NCBI GenBank assembly: GCA_013152325.1
Contig: JAADGN010000131.1
Span: forward strand, 1 to 44,991
DNA length: 44,991 bases
Direction: 5' to 3'
Source: Chloroflexota bacterium
GTDB taxonomy: Bacteria > Chloroflexota > Anaerolineae > Anaerolineales > Villigracilaceae
The notes beneath the pieces are model-generated. The model had not been told where the DNA came from and did no database searches. It saw only the letters and a program-made list of their open reading frames with translations. The first letter of the stretch is position 1; each line of letters begins with the position of its first letter. The translations under genes and the position numbers were made by a program. This document shows, one piece after another, positions 23,237 through 33,300 of the stretch.

Positions 23237-23266
23237 CCGTCCACTGTCTATCGTCTACGGTCTATC
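23232..23266. repeat. 7-bp tandem array covering two convergent gene ends
   Basis: Five heptamers (ATTGACC, GTCCACT, GTCTATC, GTCTACG, GTCTATC) span the stop of arfB and the stop of the CDF gene, so the last residues of the CDF protein (DRP) are encoded by the array. Confidence 0.7.
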
Positions 23267-24157
23267 CAGGTGAATATCCTGGTGCGAAAGCTCATCCTCG
23301 ATCGGCTCGATGTGGGTGAAGACGACGGCGTCGTGGATCACGGCGCGAATATCCCCTTCCACGTCTTCGGCGATGTGGTGCGCGTCATGGACGGTCCACT
23401 TGCCGGGCACGAGCACATGGACCGAAACGAAATGCCGCGAGGCTGCCTGGCGCGTGCGCAGCGCGTGGAAATCAATGCCGCGTTGGCGATATTTTTCCAG
23501 CACCTCTTCGATTGCCCGCTGTTCTTCGGGAACGAGCGAGGCATCCATCAGTCCGGCGACGGAGCGGCGCAGCAGCCGTATCCCCGTCCAGACAATGTTG
23601 ACGGCGACGGCCAATGCCACCAGCGGGTCGAGTATCTCCCAGCCGGTCGCCGCGACGGCGGCCACGCTGATGATCACGCCTACCGATGTCCACACGTCGG
23701 TCATCAGGTGTTGCGAATCGGCTTCGAGCGTGATCGAACGATATTTCTTGCCAACCGAACGCAGGATGCGCGCCACGACAAAATTGATCAGTGTTGCCGC
23801 GAACGAGATGGCCAGTCCGATGCCCATTTGTTCCAGCGGACGCGGGTGGAGAAAACGGTCTATGGCGGTGATCGAGATCCCGCCCGCGGCGACCAGGATC
23901 AGCACGCCCTCCACGCTGCTGGCAAAATATTCGGCTTTGCTGTGGCCGTACATGTGACTCTCATCTTCCGGGCGGGCGGCAATCGTCAACATGCTGAGCG
24001 CCATAGCCGCGGCGAGCAGATTGATGGTAGCTTCAATCGCATCGGAGAGCAGGCCGACCGAACCGGTCAGCAAGTATGCGCTGCTCTTCAAGGTGATGGT
24101 GGTCAGCGCCGCGCCGATGGAAAGCCAGGCGTAGCGGGTGAGGGATGTACGGTTCAA
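23255..24157 (-). CDS. Cation diffusion facilitator (CDF) metal exporter
   Basis: The 300-residue product matches CDF antiporters, which export Zn, Fe, Co or Mn from the cytoplasm in exchange for protons. Six helices are predicted, with the site-A-type motif [13 protein letters not shown] in helix 2 and [13 protein letters not shown] (HxxxD) in helix 5, then a C-terminal ferredoxin-like domain with histidines ([18 protein letters not shown]). The metal is not clear. A TTG start at 24157 is preferred because AAAGGA lies 7 nt upstream and it gives the family's usual length; a longer frame from 24316 would extend past the -10 box at 24225. Confidence 0.9.
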   Translation of the reverse strand: MNRTSLTRYAWLSIGAALTTITLKSSAYLLTGSVGLLSDAIEATINLLAAAMALSMLTIAARPEDESHMYGHSKAEYFASSVEGVLILVAAGGISITAIDRFLHPRPLEQMGIGLAISFAATLINFVVARILRSVGKKYRSITLEADSQHLMTDVWTSVGVIISVAAVAATGWEILDPLVALAVAVNIVWTGIRLLRRSVAGLMDASLVPEEQRAIEEVLEKYRQRGIDFHALRTRQAASRHFVSVHVLVPGKWTVHDAHHIAEDVEGDIRAVIHDAVVFTHIEPIEDELSHQDIHLDRP

Positions 24158-24224
24158 GAGTCTGTCCTTTGTATTGCTGTTTCCCTTCGTTTGTTGGGTG
24201 CAAACCGGCGATAAAGGTTCCTGA

Positions 24225-24230
24225 ATTATA
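24225..24230 (-). promoter_or_regulatory. -10 box of the CDF gene
   Basis: On the minus strand CGG-TATAAT lies 67 nt before the proposed TTG start. This supports the shorter CDF reading frame. Confidence 0.5.
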
Positions 24231-24300
24231 CCGTGCGCGCGCAGCGGGGGCGTATCTTGGAAGGCCGGGGAGACCTGCGGTCGCGCGTGCAGCGGGGTCA

Positions 24301-24421
24301 GGAGACCGCGCTGCATCCGCCGGGAGACCGCGCCGCATCCGTGGTCACATCCTTCAAGATACTTGATGGTTCAACCCGCTCGACCAGATGCCTGATGGTT
24401 CGACCTGTTCAACCAGATGCC
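24301..24421. repeat. Two short tandem duplications (22 bp and 29 bp)
   Basis: A 22-bp unit (GGAGACCGCGCTGCATCCG…) is repeated at 24301-24322 and 24323-24344. A 29-bp unit (TGATGGTTC…CCAGATGCC) is repeated at 24364-24392 and 24393-24421, differing by four transitions. Each 29-bp unit is itself nearly palindromic (TGGTTCGA against TCAACCA). No gene is seen in the 360-bp spacer. Confidence 0.75.
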
Positions 24422-24450
24422 GATGCCCGACAGTTCAACTGTCGGGCATC
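24422..24450 (-). terminator. Palindromic hairpin after kbl (GCCCGACAG element)
   Basis: A perfect 12-bp stem (GATGCCCGACAG with CTGTCGGGCATC) closes on a 5-nt loop. A third half copy, CTGTCGGGCAG, lies at 24471. On the minus strand it is 68 nt beyond the kbl stop. There is no T-tract, so it may be a repeat element acting as a 3' hairpin rather than a classic terminator. Confidence 0.5.
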
Positions 24451-24517
24451 CATCTTGTTATCTCCACTTGCTGTCGGGCAGCACCGTTTTTTGTGGATAT
24501 TCGTGTGTTTCGCAGCC

Positions 24518-25699
<1,182 letters not shown>

Positions 25700-25751
25700 G
25701 GGTTCTCCGTGTTTGGTAGATTGGGGGTGTGTTTGTGCTTGTTGTCACGAC

Positions 25752-25757
25752 AATTAT
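25752..25757 (-). promoter_or_regulatory. -10 box of kbl
   Basis: On the minus strand CGA-TATAAT lies 52 nt before the kbl ATG, within 10 nt of the upstream gene's stop codon. Confidence 0.5.
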
Positions 25758-25761
25758 ATCG

Positions 25762-27423
25762 CTATTCGTGTTCTTTTGAATGCTTTGTGGACTTGTCCTC
25801 GGCCAGGAAGCCCATCTCGACCAGCGCGGCGACGACCTTGGAAGCCGCGCCTGCCTGGACGGTCACCGCGCTTGGGCCGAGGGCCTTGCCCAGAAATCTC
25901 CCCGCTTTTGAGCGGCGCAGCGCTTCCAGGGTTTTGGGGCTGCTGAGGCGTAAAACGACCAGGTTCTCGACCCGGGCCTCGGTCCCGTTTAAATCCCAGC
26001 GTTGGAGGGCGCGTACCAGCGAGGGGGGAATCGGCGTCGCGGCGTGTTTTTCCAGCAAGCCCAACAGATGCGACACTTTGAGTCCCTGCCCGCGGGCGCG
26101 TTCCAGCGCGGCGGGCGTGATCCTGTAGACATATTCATCTTCGCGTTCGGCCTCCCAGTCACAGAAACGGGCGATGAGATAACGTGCCACGCGTGGCGCG
26201 AGCCTGGCAACCGTGATGCGTCCGTTGGAGGCGACGATCAGTTTGCCATGCTCATCCTTGAAATCGAGATTCGTTTTGCCGCTCAGCAATTTGTCGCTCG
26301 TCAGACGGAATGCCGCCGCCGGCCCGTTTTCGCTTGCCGACGCCAGATCCACGATGCCCAGCCAATGCAGCGGGCCGCTGATGAGATAGCGGATCAGCGC
26401 GCCGTCCACCTCGTCCCAGTGTTCGAAGCCGCGCAGGTACGCATCGTTGTCAGCGCGGCGGATGAACCATGAATCATAATCGCCGGCCGGACGCTGGAAA
26501 TCGGGCTGTTCTTCCTTGACGGCCTGTACGAAGGCGTTCAGATTCCACCATTTGCCGCGCGGGATGGCGGTCAGGCGGTCGAGGATAAAGTGGCGGGCTG
26601 CGTGCGGGTCGTTGGTCCATGCGCCCTCGCAAACCAGGCCGGGGATTTGGCGCAGTTCGTTGAGCGTTTCGCTCTCCAGCCAGGCGCGGATGAGCTGCGT
26701 CAGGGCGACGCCGCGCTCCGCTTCGAGGAAGGATTTGACGGAACCGGGCTGAAGGCCGGAGTCGCCAATTAAACGCGCGGCAGACAAAATATCCCGCATG
26801 AAGCGGACGGGGATTTCCAGGGGGTGGGGCGGTTCTGTCCAGCCCAGTCTCAGCGCGGCCAGGTACGTCGTCGCGTCGTCCAAAATATGGTCGGTGGCGG
26901 GAATGTGATGGGCGTGCTCGTCGGGACGCGCCAGCCGTCCAAGCGGTGCAGGGGCGGACGCTTTTCCGGAGCGCTTCGCGGGTTGTTTGCCCTCAGGCTG
27001 CAGAAGATGCAGCAGATCGTCAGGGATATAGGCGAATTCCTGTGCTCCGTTGGGGGTGTCGAAAAAGGCGCGGGCCAGCAGGGCGCGGTAGAAGAGCATC
27101 TCGGCGGCTGAGACCGGGTTGAGATGCGGGCGTGCACGGTCGCGGCGGCCGGGGCCCATTTCGCGCACATCTCCAAAGCGGCGTACGAAGCTCACCCAGG
27201 GGAGGCGTCCCTCGTTCTGTGTGAGCGCATCCAGCGCGCTGCGCGCTTCTTCCGGCAGTGTCTCGACCACTTCGGCCACCAGCGCGCGGTCAAGCAGGGC
27301 TGTGGCGAGTTCTTCGCGGGCCGGGTTGGCTTCGCCTGCCTGTAGTTCTACGCCCCACAGTTGGGCGATGATGCGCAGGTGACCGAGGTCGTGACCGTGG
27401 AGGCTTTGGATGATGGAGGGCAT
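25762..27423 (-). CDS. Helicase-associated (XPB/Ssl2 N-terminal-like) domain protein without motor
   Basis: The 553-residue soluble protein has no Walker motifs. Its C-terminal third (about 400-545) resembles the helicase-associated domain found with XPB/Ssl2-type proteins (PF13625-like): KVSHLLGLLEKHAATPIPPS, ALQRWDLNG, then NLVVLRLSSPKTLEALRRS and FLGKALGPSAVTV. The N-terminal part is helical and winged-helix-like, beginning LHGHDLGHLRIIAQLWGVEL. Proteins of this build in Actinobacteria and Chloroflexota are annotated only by this domain; their role is unknown, perhaps DNA binding. No Shine-Dalgarno precedes the ATG; a heptamer array ends 4 nt upstream. Confidence 0.7.
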   Translation of the reverse strand: MPSIIQSLHGHDLGHLRIIAQLWGVELQAGEANPAREELATALLDRALVAEVVETLPEEARSALDALTQNEGRLPWVSFVRRFGDVREMGPGRRDRARPHLNPVSAAEMLFYRALLARAFFDTPNGAQEFAYIPDDLLHLLQPEGKQPAKRSGKASAPAPLGRLARPDEHAHHIPATDHILDDATTYLAALRLGWTEPPHPLEIPVRFMRDILSAARLIGDSGLQPGSVKSFLEAERGVALTQLIRAWLESETLNELRQIPGLVCEGAWTNDPHAARHFILDRLTAIPRGKWWNLNAFVQAVKEEQPDFQRPAGDYDSWFIRRADNDAYLRGFEHWDEVDGALIRYLISGPLHWLGIVDLASASENGPAAAFRLTSDKLLSGKTNLDFKDEHGKLIVASNGRITVARLAPRVARYLIARFCDWEAEREDEYVYRITPAALERARGQGLKVSHLLGLLEKHAATPIPPSLVRALQRWDLNGTEARVENLVVLRLSSPKTLEALRRSKAGRFLGKALGPSAVTVQAGAASKVVAALVEMGFLAEDKSTKHSKEHE

Positions 27424-27427
27424 CGGG

Positions 27428-27525
27428 GTGGTTGTCGGTGGTCAGTGATCGGTATGCGGCAGCCAGGTGTCGGTCGTTCACCGCTTTCCGATCACTGATC
27501 CCTGGTTAAGGTTTACTGTTCACTG
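27428..27525. repeat. Longest 7-bp tandem array (14 heptamers)
   Basis: Fourteen consecutive degenerate heptamers fill the spacer: for example GTGGTTG, TCGGTGG, TCAGTGA, TCGGTAT, then TTCACCG, CTTTCCG, ATCACTG, ATCCCTG, TTTACTG, TTCACTG. The array runs from 4 nt upstream of one start codon into the last codons of the next gene (stop at 27513-27515). A 10-bp inverted repeat (CAGTGATCGG/CCGATCACTG) lies within it. Confidence 0.7.
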
Positions 27526-28448
27526 TCGACCGGGCCGCGCACTACTTTGAGCGCGTTCGGGACGATCTCGAACGACAGGCCGTGCAGATTGGAGCCGAAA
27601 CTGGTGTAAATTTCGCCATCGGTGTGGATGTAAAGCGGCTTGTCGGAGGTCAGGGTCAATTTGCGGAAAGTGCCCATGCGCACAGCGTCGAAGCGGCCGT
27701 GTGTGCCGTTCATCACTTCGGGGATCAAGCGGAACATCATCGGGCGCGAAACCTTTTGGATGGTGGTGTAGTGCAGCAGACCGTCGTCGACGCGGGCTTC
27801 GGGGGCCACCTGGAACCCGCCGCCCTCGCGCGGACCGTTGCACAGGGCGAGCATGAGGGTCGATAGATCCCAGCTTTCCTGGTCGGTTTCGATGTGCAAT
27901 TGGGCCGGGTCAAAGTTCAACATGATGGTCTGGATGACGGCGGTCAGGTACATCAGGAAGCCGCGTACGACAGGCAGCCGATGCGAACGGATGGTGACGA
28001 CCGCGTCGAAGCCGATGCCGATCGTGTTGTCGACGTACTCCTGGCGGCCGTTTTCGTCGGTGAGCAGGCCCAGGTCGATGGGCGAGGCTTCCCTGTGCAG
28101 CGCAAGGGCAAGCGCCTGGTTGGGGCTGTCCGGCAGGCTGAGCGCGTGCGCGAAATCATTTCCGGAGCCGATGGGCACGACGCCGAGTTCGGGGCGTTTC
28201 TCCTCCGGAACCTGCATCAACCCGTTGACCACTTCGTGGACGGTCCCATCGCCGCCCAGGGCGACCACCAGATCGTAGCCTTGTTCTCCAGCCTGGCGGG
28301 CCAGTTCTGTGGCGTGACCGGGATAGACCGTGCCGCTCCAGTCGGCGTTGCCGTATTCGGTGACGATTGGGCGCAGGTCGCGGGCTGCTGTCCAGGCGCG
28401 TCCCATGTCGGCCATGGGGTTGAGAATCAGTTTTGCTTTGCGGGGCAT
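27513..28448 (-). CDS. Diacylglycerol/lipid kinase family protein
   Basis: The 311-residue product has the lipid-kinase catalytic domain (DAGK_cat; YegS/DgkB type): the start AKLILNPMADMGRAW, the ATP-site DLVVALGGDGTVHEVVNG near residue 75, then VVPIGSGNDFAHAL, and a C-terminal beta domain with DDGLLHY and HTDGEIY. It phosphorylates a lipid such as diacylglycerol at the inner membrane face; specificity cannot be decided. The ATG at 28448 follows GGAGG at good spacing, so the 14-residue upstream extension is rejected. Its last codons fall in the heptamer array, and the helicase-associated gene follows on the same strand. Confidence 0.88.
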   Translation of the reverse strand: MPRKAKLILNPMADMGRAWTAARDLRPIVTEYGNADWSGTVYPGHATELARQAGEQGYDLVVALGGDGTVHEVVNGLMQVPEEKRPELGVVPIGSGNDFAHALSLPDSPNQALALALHREASPIDLGLLTDENGRQEYVDNTIGIGFDAVVTIRSHRLPVVRGFLMYLTAVIQTIMLNFDPAQLHIETDQESWDLSTLMLALCNGPREGGGFQVAPEARVDDGLLHYTTIQKVSRPMMFRLIPEVMNGTHGRFDAVRMGTFRKLTLTSDKPLYIHTDGEIYTSFGSNLHGLSFEIVPNALKVVRGPVDSEQ

Positions 28449-28500
28449 CTTGGCTCCTCCAGGGGGCTGAAAAAAATAGGATTTTTGCAAATGGCTTGCG

Positions 28501-28537
28501 GGAGGTCTTACCTCCGTGGTGGATCTATAAAATTATA
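28501..28537 (-). promoter_or_regulatory. -10 box and 5' leader hairpin of the lipid kinase gene
   Basis: On the minus strand GGT-TATAAT (28532-28537) lies 83 nt before the ATG. Within the leader, GGAGGT and ACCTCC (28501-28515) form a 6-bp stem with a 3-nt loop. The promoter directly abuts the terminator of the upstream gene. Confidence 0.45.
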
Positions 28538-28550
28538 ACCCCCGACATGC

Positions 28551-28576
28551 AAAACGGAGGCCGTTATCGGCCTCCG
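28551..28576 (-). terminator. Terminator of the GAF-GGDEF gene
   Basis: A perfect 9-bp stem (CGGAGGCCG/CGGCCTCCG) with a TTAT loop on the plus strand is followed on the minus strand by TTTT. It lies 19 nt after the stop codon. Confidence 0.75.
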
Positions 28577-28595
28577 CTGAAAATCTTCGTGGTAT

Positions 28596-29843
28596 TTATT
28601 GCTTTGGGCTCAAAGTCAGCTTCCCGGTGGGAGCTTTTGCGATCAAGAAGGCGCCGCGGCGATGCTTCTTGGCGCGATAGAGCGCTTCATCCGCAGAACG
28701 CAGCAGTTGAGAGGCTGTTTGTCCGTGGATGGGATAAATGGCTATCCCGCCAGACATGCTGACCTTAAGCTGGGCGCCATCAGGCAGGTCGAACGAGAAT
28801 CTGTGCAGTTTCTCCAGGAGTTTGTCGGTGACAACTTTGGCTGACAGCATGTCCGTTTGGCTCAGGATCAAGGTGAGTTCGTCGCCGCCGTAACGAGCGA
28901 GAAAGTCGCTGGTGCGTAGTCCCTGCGCCAAGTAATTGAACAGCACGCGCAGCACCTGATCGCCGACGGTGTGTCCGTAAGTGTCGTTGATGGATTTGAA
29001 GCCGTCCAGGTCCATCATGACCGTCGCGAACGTGTACCCGGTGCGGCGCGCGGTGCGAACTTCATTTTCGAGGTGTTCATCCAGCGCGCGCCGGTTGGGC
29101 AAACCGGTCAGTGTGTCACTGTGGGCTTGCTGGCTGACCGTTTCGTGCAGGCGGGCATTCGAAATGGCGATTGCAGCCTGGTCGGCCAGAAGCTGGAGAA
29201 GTCTCATATCTGATTCTGCAAATTCTCCGACCGACGAACTGGAGAGGTTCATGACGCCAACTACGTTCTCATCTGTTTTCAGGGGGATGCCGACAATTGA
29301 GCCTGTCCAGGATTTTGGAGCATTTTTGTACAAGGGATGCTTTTGCATGTCCTCGACGATGATCGTCTTTCCCCCGCGGGCGACGTTGTACGTCAGGCCA
29401 TCGGGACGCGGTTCAGCCCATATCTTGTTCCGGTTGCCTTCTTCATCCAGGGCAGCGCCGAACTCGAGTTTGTCGTTGTCTGCATCGTACAAGAAAATGT
29501 GGGCGGTGCGCGCATTTTTTGGCAAATGCATGGCGTTGCTAACGACCGCATCCAGTACTGTCTTTAAATCCAGGCTGGACGTCAGGTGCAGGCTTAATTT
29601 TTTCAGTGCGTCCAATTCAGCTGCCTGCTGTCTTAGCAGGATCAGCAGTTGGTGGTTGGAAAGCAGGTTTCGGGAAATCTCGCGAGTGATAGTAACCATA
29701 TTTTCTTGATCGACGGCCTCTGATATATTGGAAATTAAAAGATCGAGCAGGTTGAGCAGGAATTCTTGGTCGGCGGGAGCGACGCCGCGCTTTTCCAGGG
29801 ATTGTCGAACCGCTTTTTGTGTTTCAAGCCGGACATCCAGCAT
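28596..29843 (-). CDS. GAF-domain diguanylate cyclase
   Basis: The 415-residue soluble protein has a helical N-terminus (~1-70), a GAF domain (~75-235; HLTSSLDLKTVLDAVVSNA, then VGIPLKTDENVVGVMNL) and a GGDEF domain (~245-405). The latter has DTLTGLPNRRALDEHL, MMDLDGFKSINDTYGHTVGD and the active site RYGGDELTLIL. The fifth residue of the signature is Leu instead of Phe; such GGDEL variants can be active, and all metal and GTP residues appear intact. The I-site RxxD (RTSD) precedes it by five residues. GAF probably senses a small ligand. It is transcribed alone and ends with a clear terminator. Confidence 0.92.
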   Translation of the reverse strand: MLDVRLETQKAVRQSLEKRGVAPADQEFLLNLLDLLISNISEAVDQENMVTITREISRNLLSNHQLLILLRQQAAELDALKKLSLHLTSSLDLKTVLDAVVSNAMHLPKNARTAHIFLYDADNDKLEFGAALDEEGNRNKIWAEPRPDGLTYNVARGGKTIIVEDMQKHPLYKNAPKSWTGSIVGIPLKTDENVVGVMNLSSSSVGEFAESDMRLLQLLADQAAIAISNARLHETVSQQAHSDTLTGLPNRRALDEHLENEVRTARRTGYTFATVMMDLDGFKSINDTYGHTVGDQVLRVLFNYLAQGLRTSDFLARYGGDELTLILSQTDMLSAKVVTDKLLEKLHRFSFDLPDGAQLKVSMSGGIAIYPIHGQTASQLLRSADEALYRAKKHRRGAFLIAKAPTGKLTLSPKQ

Positions 29844-30094
29844 ATTTTTTGTCCCTACAGGGTTTCACTGAATACGATACTACAAAATACCTTAAATTAA
29901 CAATCACACGTTTGTCCCATTAGGCGCAAAGGCACTTTGTGGCGTTAACCAGCTTGTCGTCAGTTCGGGATAATACTTCGGCTTTGAAGATGGGAGGGGG
30001 AAGGGTGGTGGGAATGGGAGATGAAGACGATTCTTTGTCAAATTGTCTTATCCCGAAGCTACGCTTATTATGCCATGCATATTATAAGGGATTT
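29844..30094. other. Non-coding spacer upstream of the GAF-GGDEF gene
   Basis: No gene is supported. The stretch is AT-rich (an A/T-rich block near 29880-29910 probably holds the promoter of the leftward diguanylate cyclase gene) and then purine-rich (GGGAGGGGG near 29991). It runs into the transposase remnant at about 30095. Confidence 0.4.
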
Positions 30095-30251
30095 TTCATT
30101 GCTTTGGTACTGTTCAGTCCTTTGGTTGCAACTACGATTGGGACAATGCCCCCATGGACAACTTCTTTGGGCGCTTCAGGAAGAAGCCTTGCGCCGATTC
30201 GAGACGCCTGCTTTTGGACAAGCCGGGGAGATTGTCGACAGGGTGCTCTAA
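30095..30251 (+). mobile_element. IS3-family transposase C-terminal remnant (copy A)
   Basis: The stretch encodes the end of an rve-type integrase core in two frames: WDNAPMDNFFGRF (from about 30139), then EEALRRFETPAFGQAGEIVD (about 30182-30241). A single missing A after the GRF codons explains the shift. The N-terminal domain, catalytic Asp residues and inverted repeats are gone. A related piece, copy B, lies at 41590-41770 on the other strand. Confidence 0.7.
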
Positions 30252-30373
30252 AACGCCGTAGATTGAGAAAGCGAACAGCCCGCAGGCTCATCGCTTTACG
30301 AGCATTTTTGTGCTGCGACATTCTGGTCAATCAATCCTGTATCCTGTCCCTTGTGAGCGTACCCGTCGATGCA
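30252..30373. other. Spacer between transposase remnant and HD-GYP gene
   Basis: Nothing recognisable as a gene or terminator. It lies at the 3' side of the large HD-GYP gene and may be further IS debris. Confidence 0.3.
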
Positions 30374-33300
30374 TTACTGCTCCTCCGCCAACATTTTCAG
30401 GAATGCATCGACCACCTGCGGGTCAAAATGTGTGCCGGATTGCTTGCGGATGTACTTCAACGCTTTCTCTTCCGGCCAGGCTCCACGGTAGGGACGGTCG
30501 GAGGTCAGGGCATCGTAAACGTCCACAACGGCAAAGATGCGCGCCGCCAACGGGATCGCATCTCCCTCCAGCCCGCGCGGATAGCCTGTGCCGTCCCATT
30601 TTTCGTGGTGAAAATAAGGGATGTCCAACGCAGGCCGCAAATAATCGATCTTCGTCAACAACTCGTACGCGGTCCGGGGGTGATGACGCATGATAACCCA
30701 CTCTTCCTCCGTCAGGGGGCCGTTTTTGCGCAGGATACTGTCCGGAACACTGATCTTGCCGATATCGTGCAAGGACGCCCCGCGGCGGATGTGAACCAGG
30801 TCCGATTCGCTGACGCCCATGCGGCGCGCCAGCCGCTCGGTCAGCTCGGTCACCCGCCGGGTGTGGCCCTCTGTCTCCTTGTCGCGCAATTCGAGCGCAT
30901 GTCCCCAACTCTCAACCGTCGCATCGTAAGCCCGTGTCAGTTCAAGGTTCGAGCGCTGCAACCCGTCCAGGAGCTGTGCCTTGTCGACCGCGATGGCCGC
31001 CTGTCTGGCCAATGCTTCCAGGAACTCAAGCCAGTCCGGCCCGGGTTCGAGCGGTGCGCGGTGATAGATCTCCAGCACTCCCTTGATCTGTCCGCTGGCC
31101 ACCAGGGGCAGGCCATAATACGCCACGAAGCCCTCCCGTTCAATCCAGTCCGCATGAGGAAGGTCGGGCGCCTGACGCAAGTCAGGAATATGCAGGGGCA
31201 CGCGCTCCAGCGCAACTCGTCCGGCGTAGCCTCTGCCAAGCCGCCAATGATAATCATCCGGAATAGTGCCGCGGAAGCCGAGTTCCGCAACCGGTTCGAG
31301 CGTCTGCAAATATGTTTGGAACAACAACACATCGACTGCATCCACGCCCAACAGCGAAGTCACCTCGCCGAGCAGGATCCTGAGCGTGCTGTGCAGGTCG
31401 AGACTGGCATTGATGGCCTGGTCCACCGAACGCAAGGCGGCCAGTTGGCGCACACGCTGCTCGGTTTCCGTATGCAGACGTGTACGGTGTATCGCCACGC
31501 CGCCAATGTCGACAACGGAAGTCAGCAGTTTGATCTCGGCCACAGTCACTTTGCGCGGCAGGGGTACGGAGACGAGCATTACGCCGATCGGTTCATCGCC
31601 GACGCGGATGGGGATGGCCGCGCCGCCAAAACCGGCGGGGATCTGGTCGCGCACAGCCGCAGGGATCAGCGCATCCCGGGCAAATTCCTGCACAAAATAC
31701 ACATCCCCCGAAAGGAACACGGACCCAACAAGCCCCTTGCCCGGGGTGATCTCCGCTATGTCCACCCTGTCCATCCAGCCGCGGGCGATGGCTTTTCGCA
31801 AGCGGTCGGTGGACAGATCGTGCAGCCAGATCATTCCGCTGTCTGTATCCAGCGCGGCGAGGGTTTCATCCAGCAGGATGGGCAGCAGCTCGTCTACCGT
31901 TTTGGCGACGCGCAGGGTATAGGAGATCTTGTTGACCGCTTCGAGTTCGGTCAACTGACGCTGGGCTTCATCGAACAGGCGCGAGTTCTCGATTGCCACT
32001 GCCGCCTGTTCCGCGAAGGCGGTCAGCAGGGTCAGGTCCGCGGGCGAAAAAGGACGCTCTTTACCCTGGCGGCTGATGGTCATCACGCCAATGATGCGCT
32101 CATGCACCTTCAACGGGACCAGCGCCAGGGTTTCGGGCATATTCGGCATCCCCGACGTCTGAACGATCCGCGAATCGCTCAGGGAATTGTTGATGATCTC
32201 CCCGATGCCGGTCTGGGCAACGTGCCCGGTTGCCCCCTGTCCCAATTTCAGGGGCAGGGCCATGGCCTCTTTTTCGTCCATGTGGAATACGACAGCGCAG
32301 CGCAGCGTCTCGCCGTCCGGATCGAGCAAATGGATGCGGCTGCCGTCCGCGTCGAACAGTGTTTTGACCTGGCGGGCGATGGTTTCCAGCACCGCATCCA
32401 GTTCGAGGGTGGAAATGGCGCGGCTGGTGGCCAGCAAGGCGGCCATTTCGTCGGCCCGGCGGCGGGCTTCCACGAACAGGCGGATATTTTGCAGGGCGGC
32501 CGCAGTCCGTTCGGCCAACAAGCTGTAGGCCGCGGCCTTGGTTGTGGAAGGCTGCTCCGGCGACAACGAACTCATGGTCAAAAAGCCCAGCAAACGGTCC
32601 TTGACCATCATCGGGTAGGCAAAGAAGGACTTGATCCCCGGCTGGACGAACAACTGCTGTAGTTCCGGCGCGTCACGATCGACATTCGAGACAACGAGCG
32701 GATCGCCGGTCTCTATCATCTGTCGCAAGATGGGCAAACTCAGGGGCACACGCAGGTTCAGGGTGTCTTCCGCCAGGCCGCTTTGTGCGGCCACAACAGC
32801 CTCATTGGTATTTTCATCCAGCAGCATCACTGTACAGGCGGCGCTCTTCGTCAGCGTGGCGGTTTGGGTAACCAGGTGTTTCAAAAGGGAATCTTCGTCC
32901 TGGAACGAGGAGAGTTCGGTACTGAGACGCAAAATTCCGGCCAGGCGCACCGCGCGCCGATATTCGGCTGCGAAAAGGCGGGCGTTTTCGAGCGCGGAGG
33001 CCATCTGCCCCGCGACGATGGAAAGCAGGCGTTCGTCCGCTTCGCTGAAGGCGTCCGGTTTTTCGCTTTCGATGCTGATCACACCCAAAACGCTCTCGCC
33101 GCTCTTAATGGGCACATAGAGTCCGGAACGGATATCAGGATAGGTCTCGACGTAACGGGGATCGCTGGTCACGTCCCCGCTGCGGATGCTCCGGCCGCTT
33201 TGAACAGCCAAGCCGCTCAAGCCCTGCCCCGGCGTCGAGATCATCCTCTGGAAATGTTTTTCCGTGACCTGTCGTTGGCGTGCGTTTTTCAACCCGGATT

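Noticed and set aside
24360-24425. tRNA-like GGTTCGACC motif
   Set aside because: No cloverleaf can be formed; the motif is part of the 29-bp tandem repeat.
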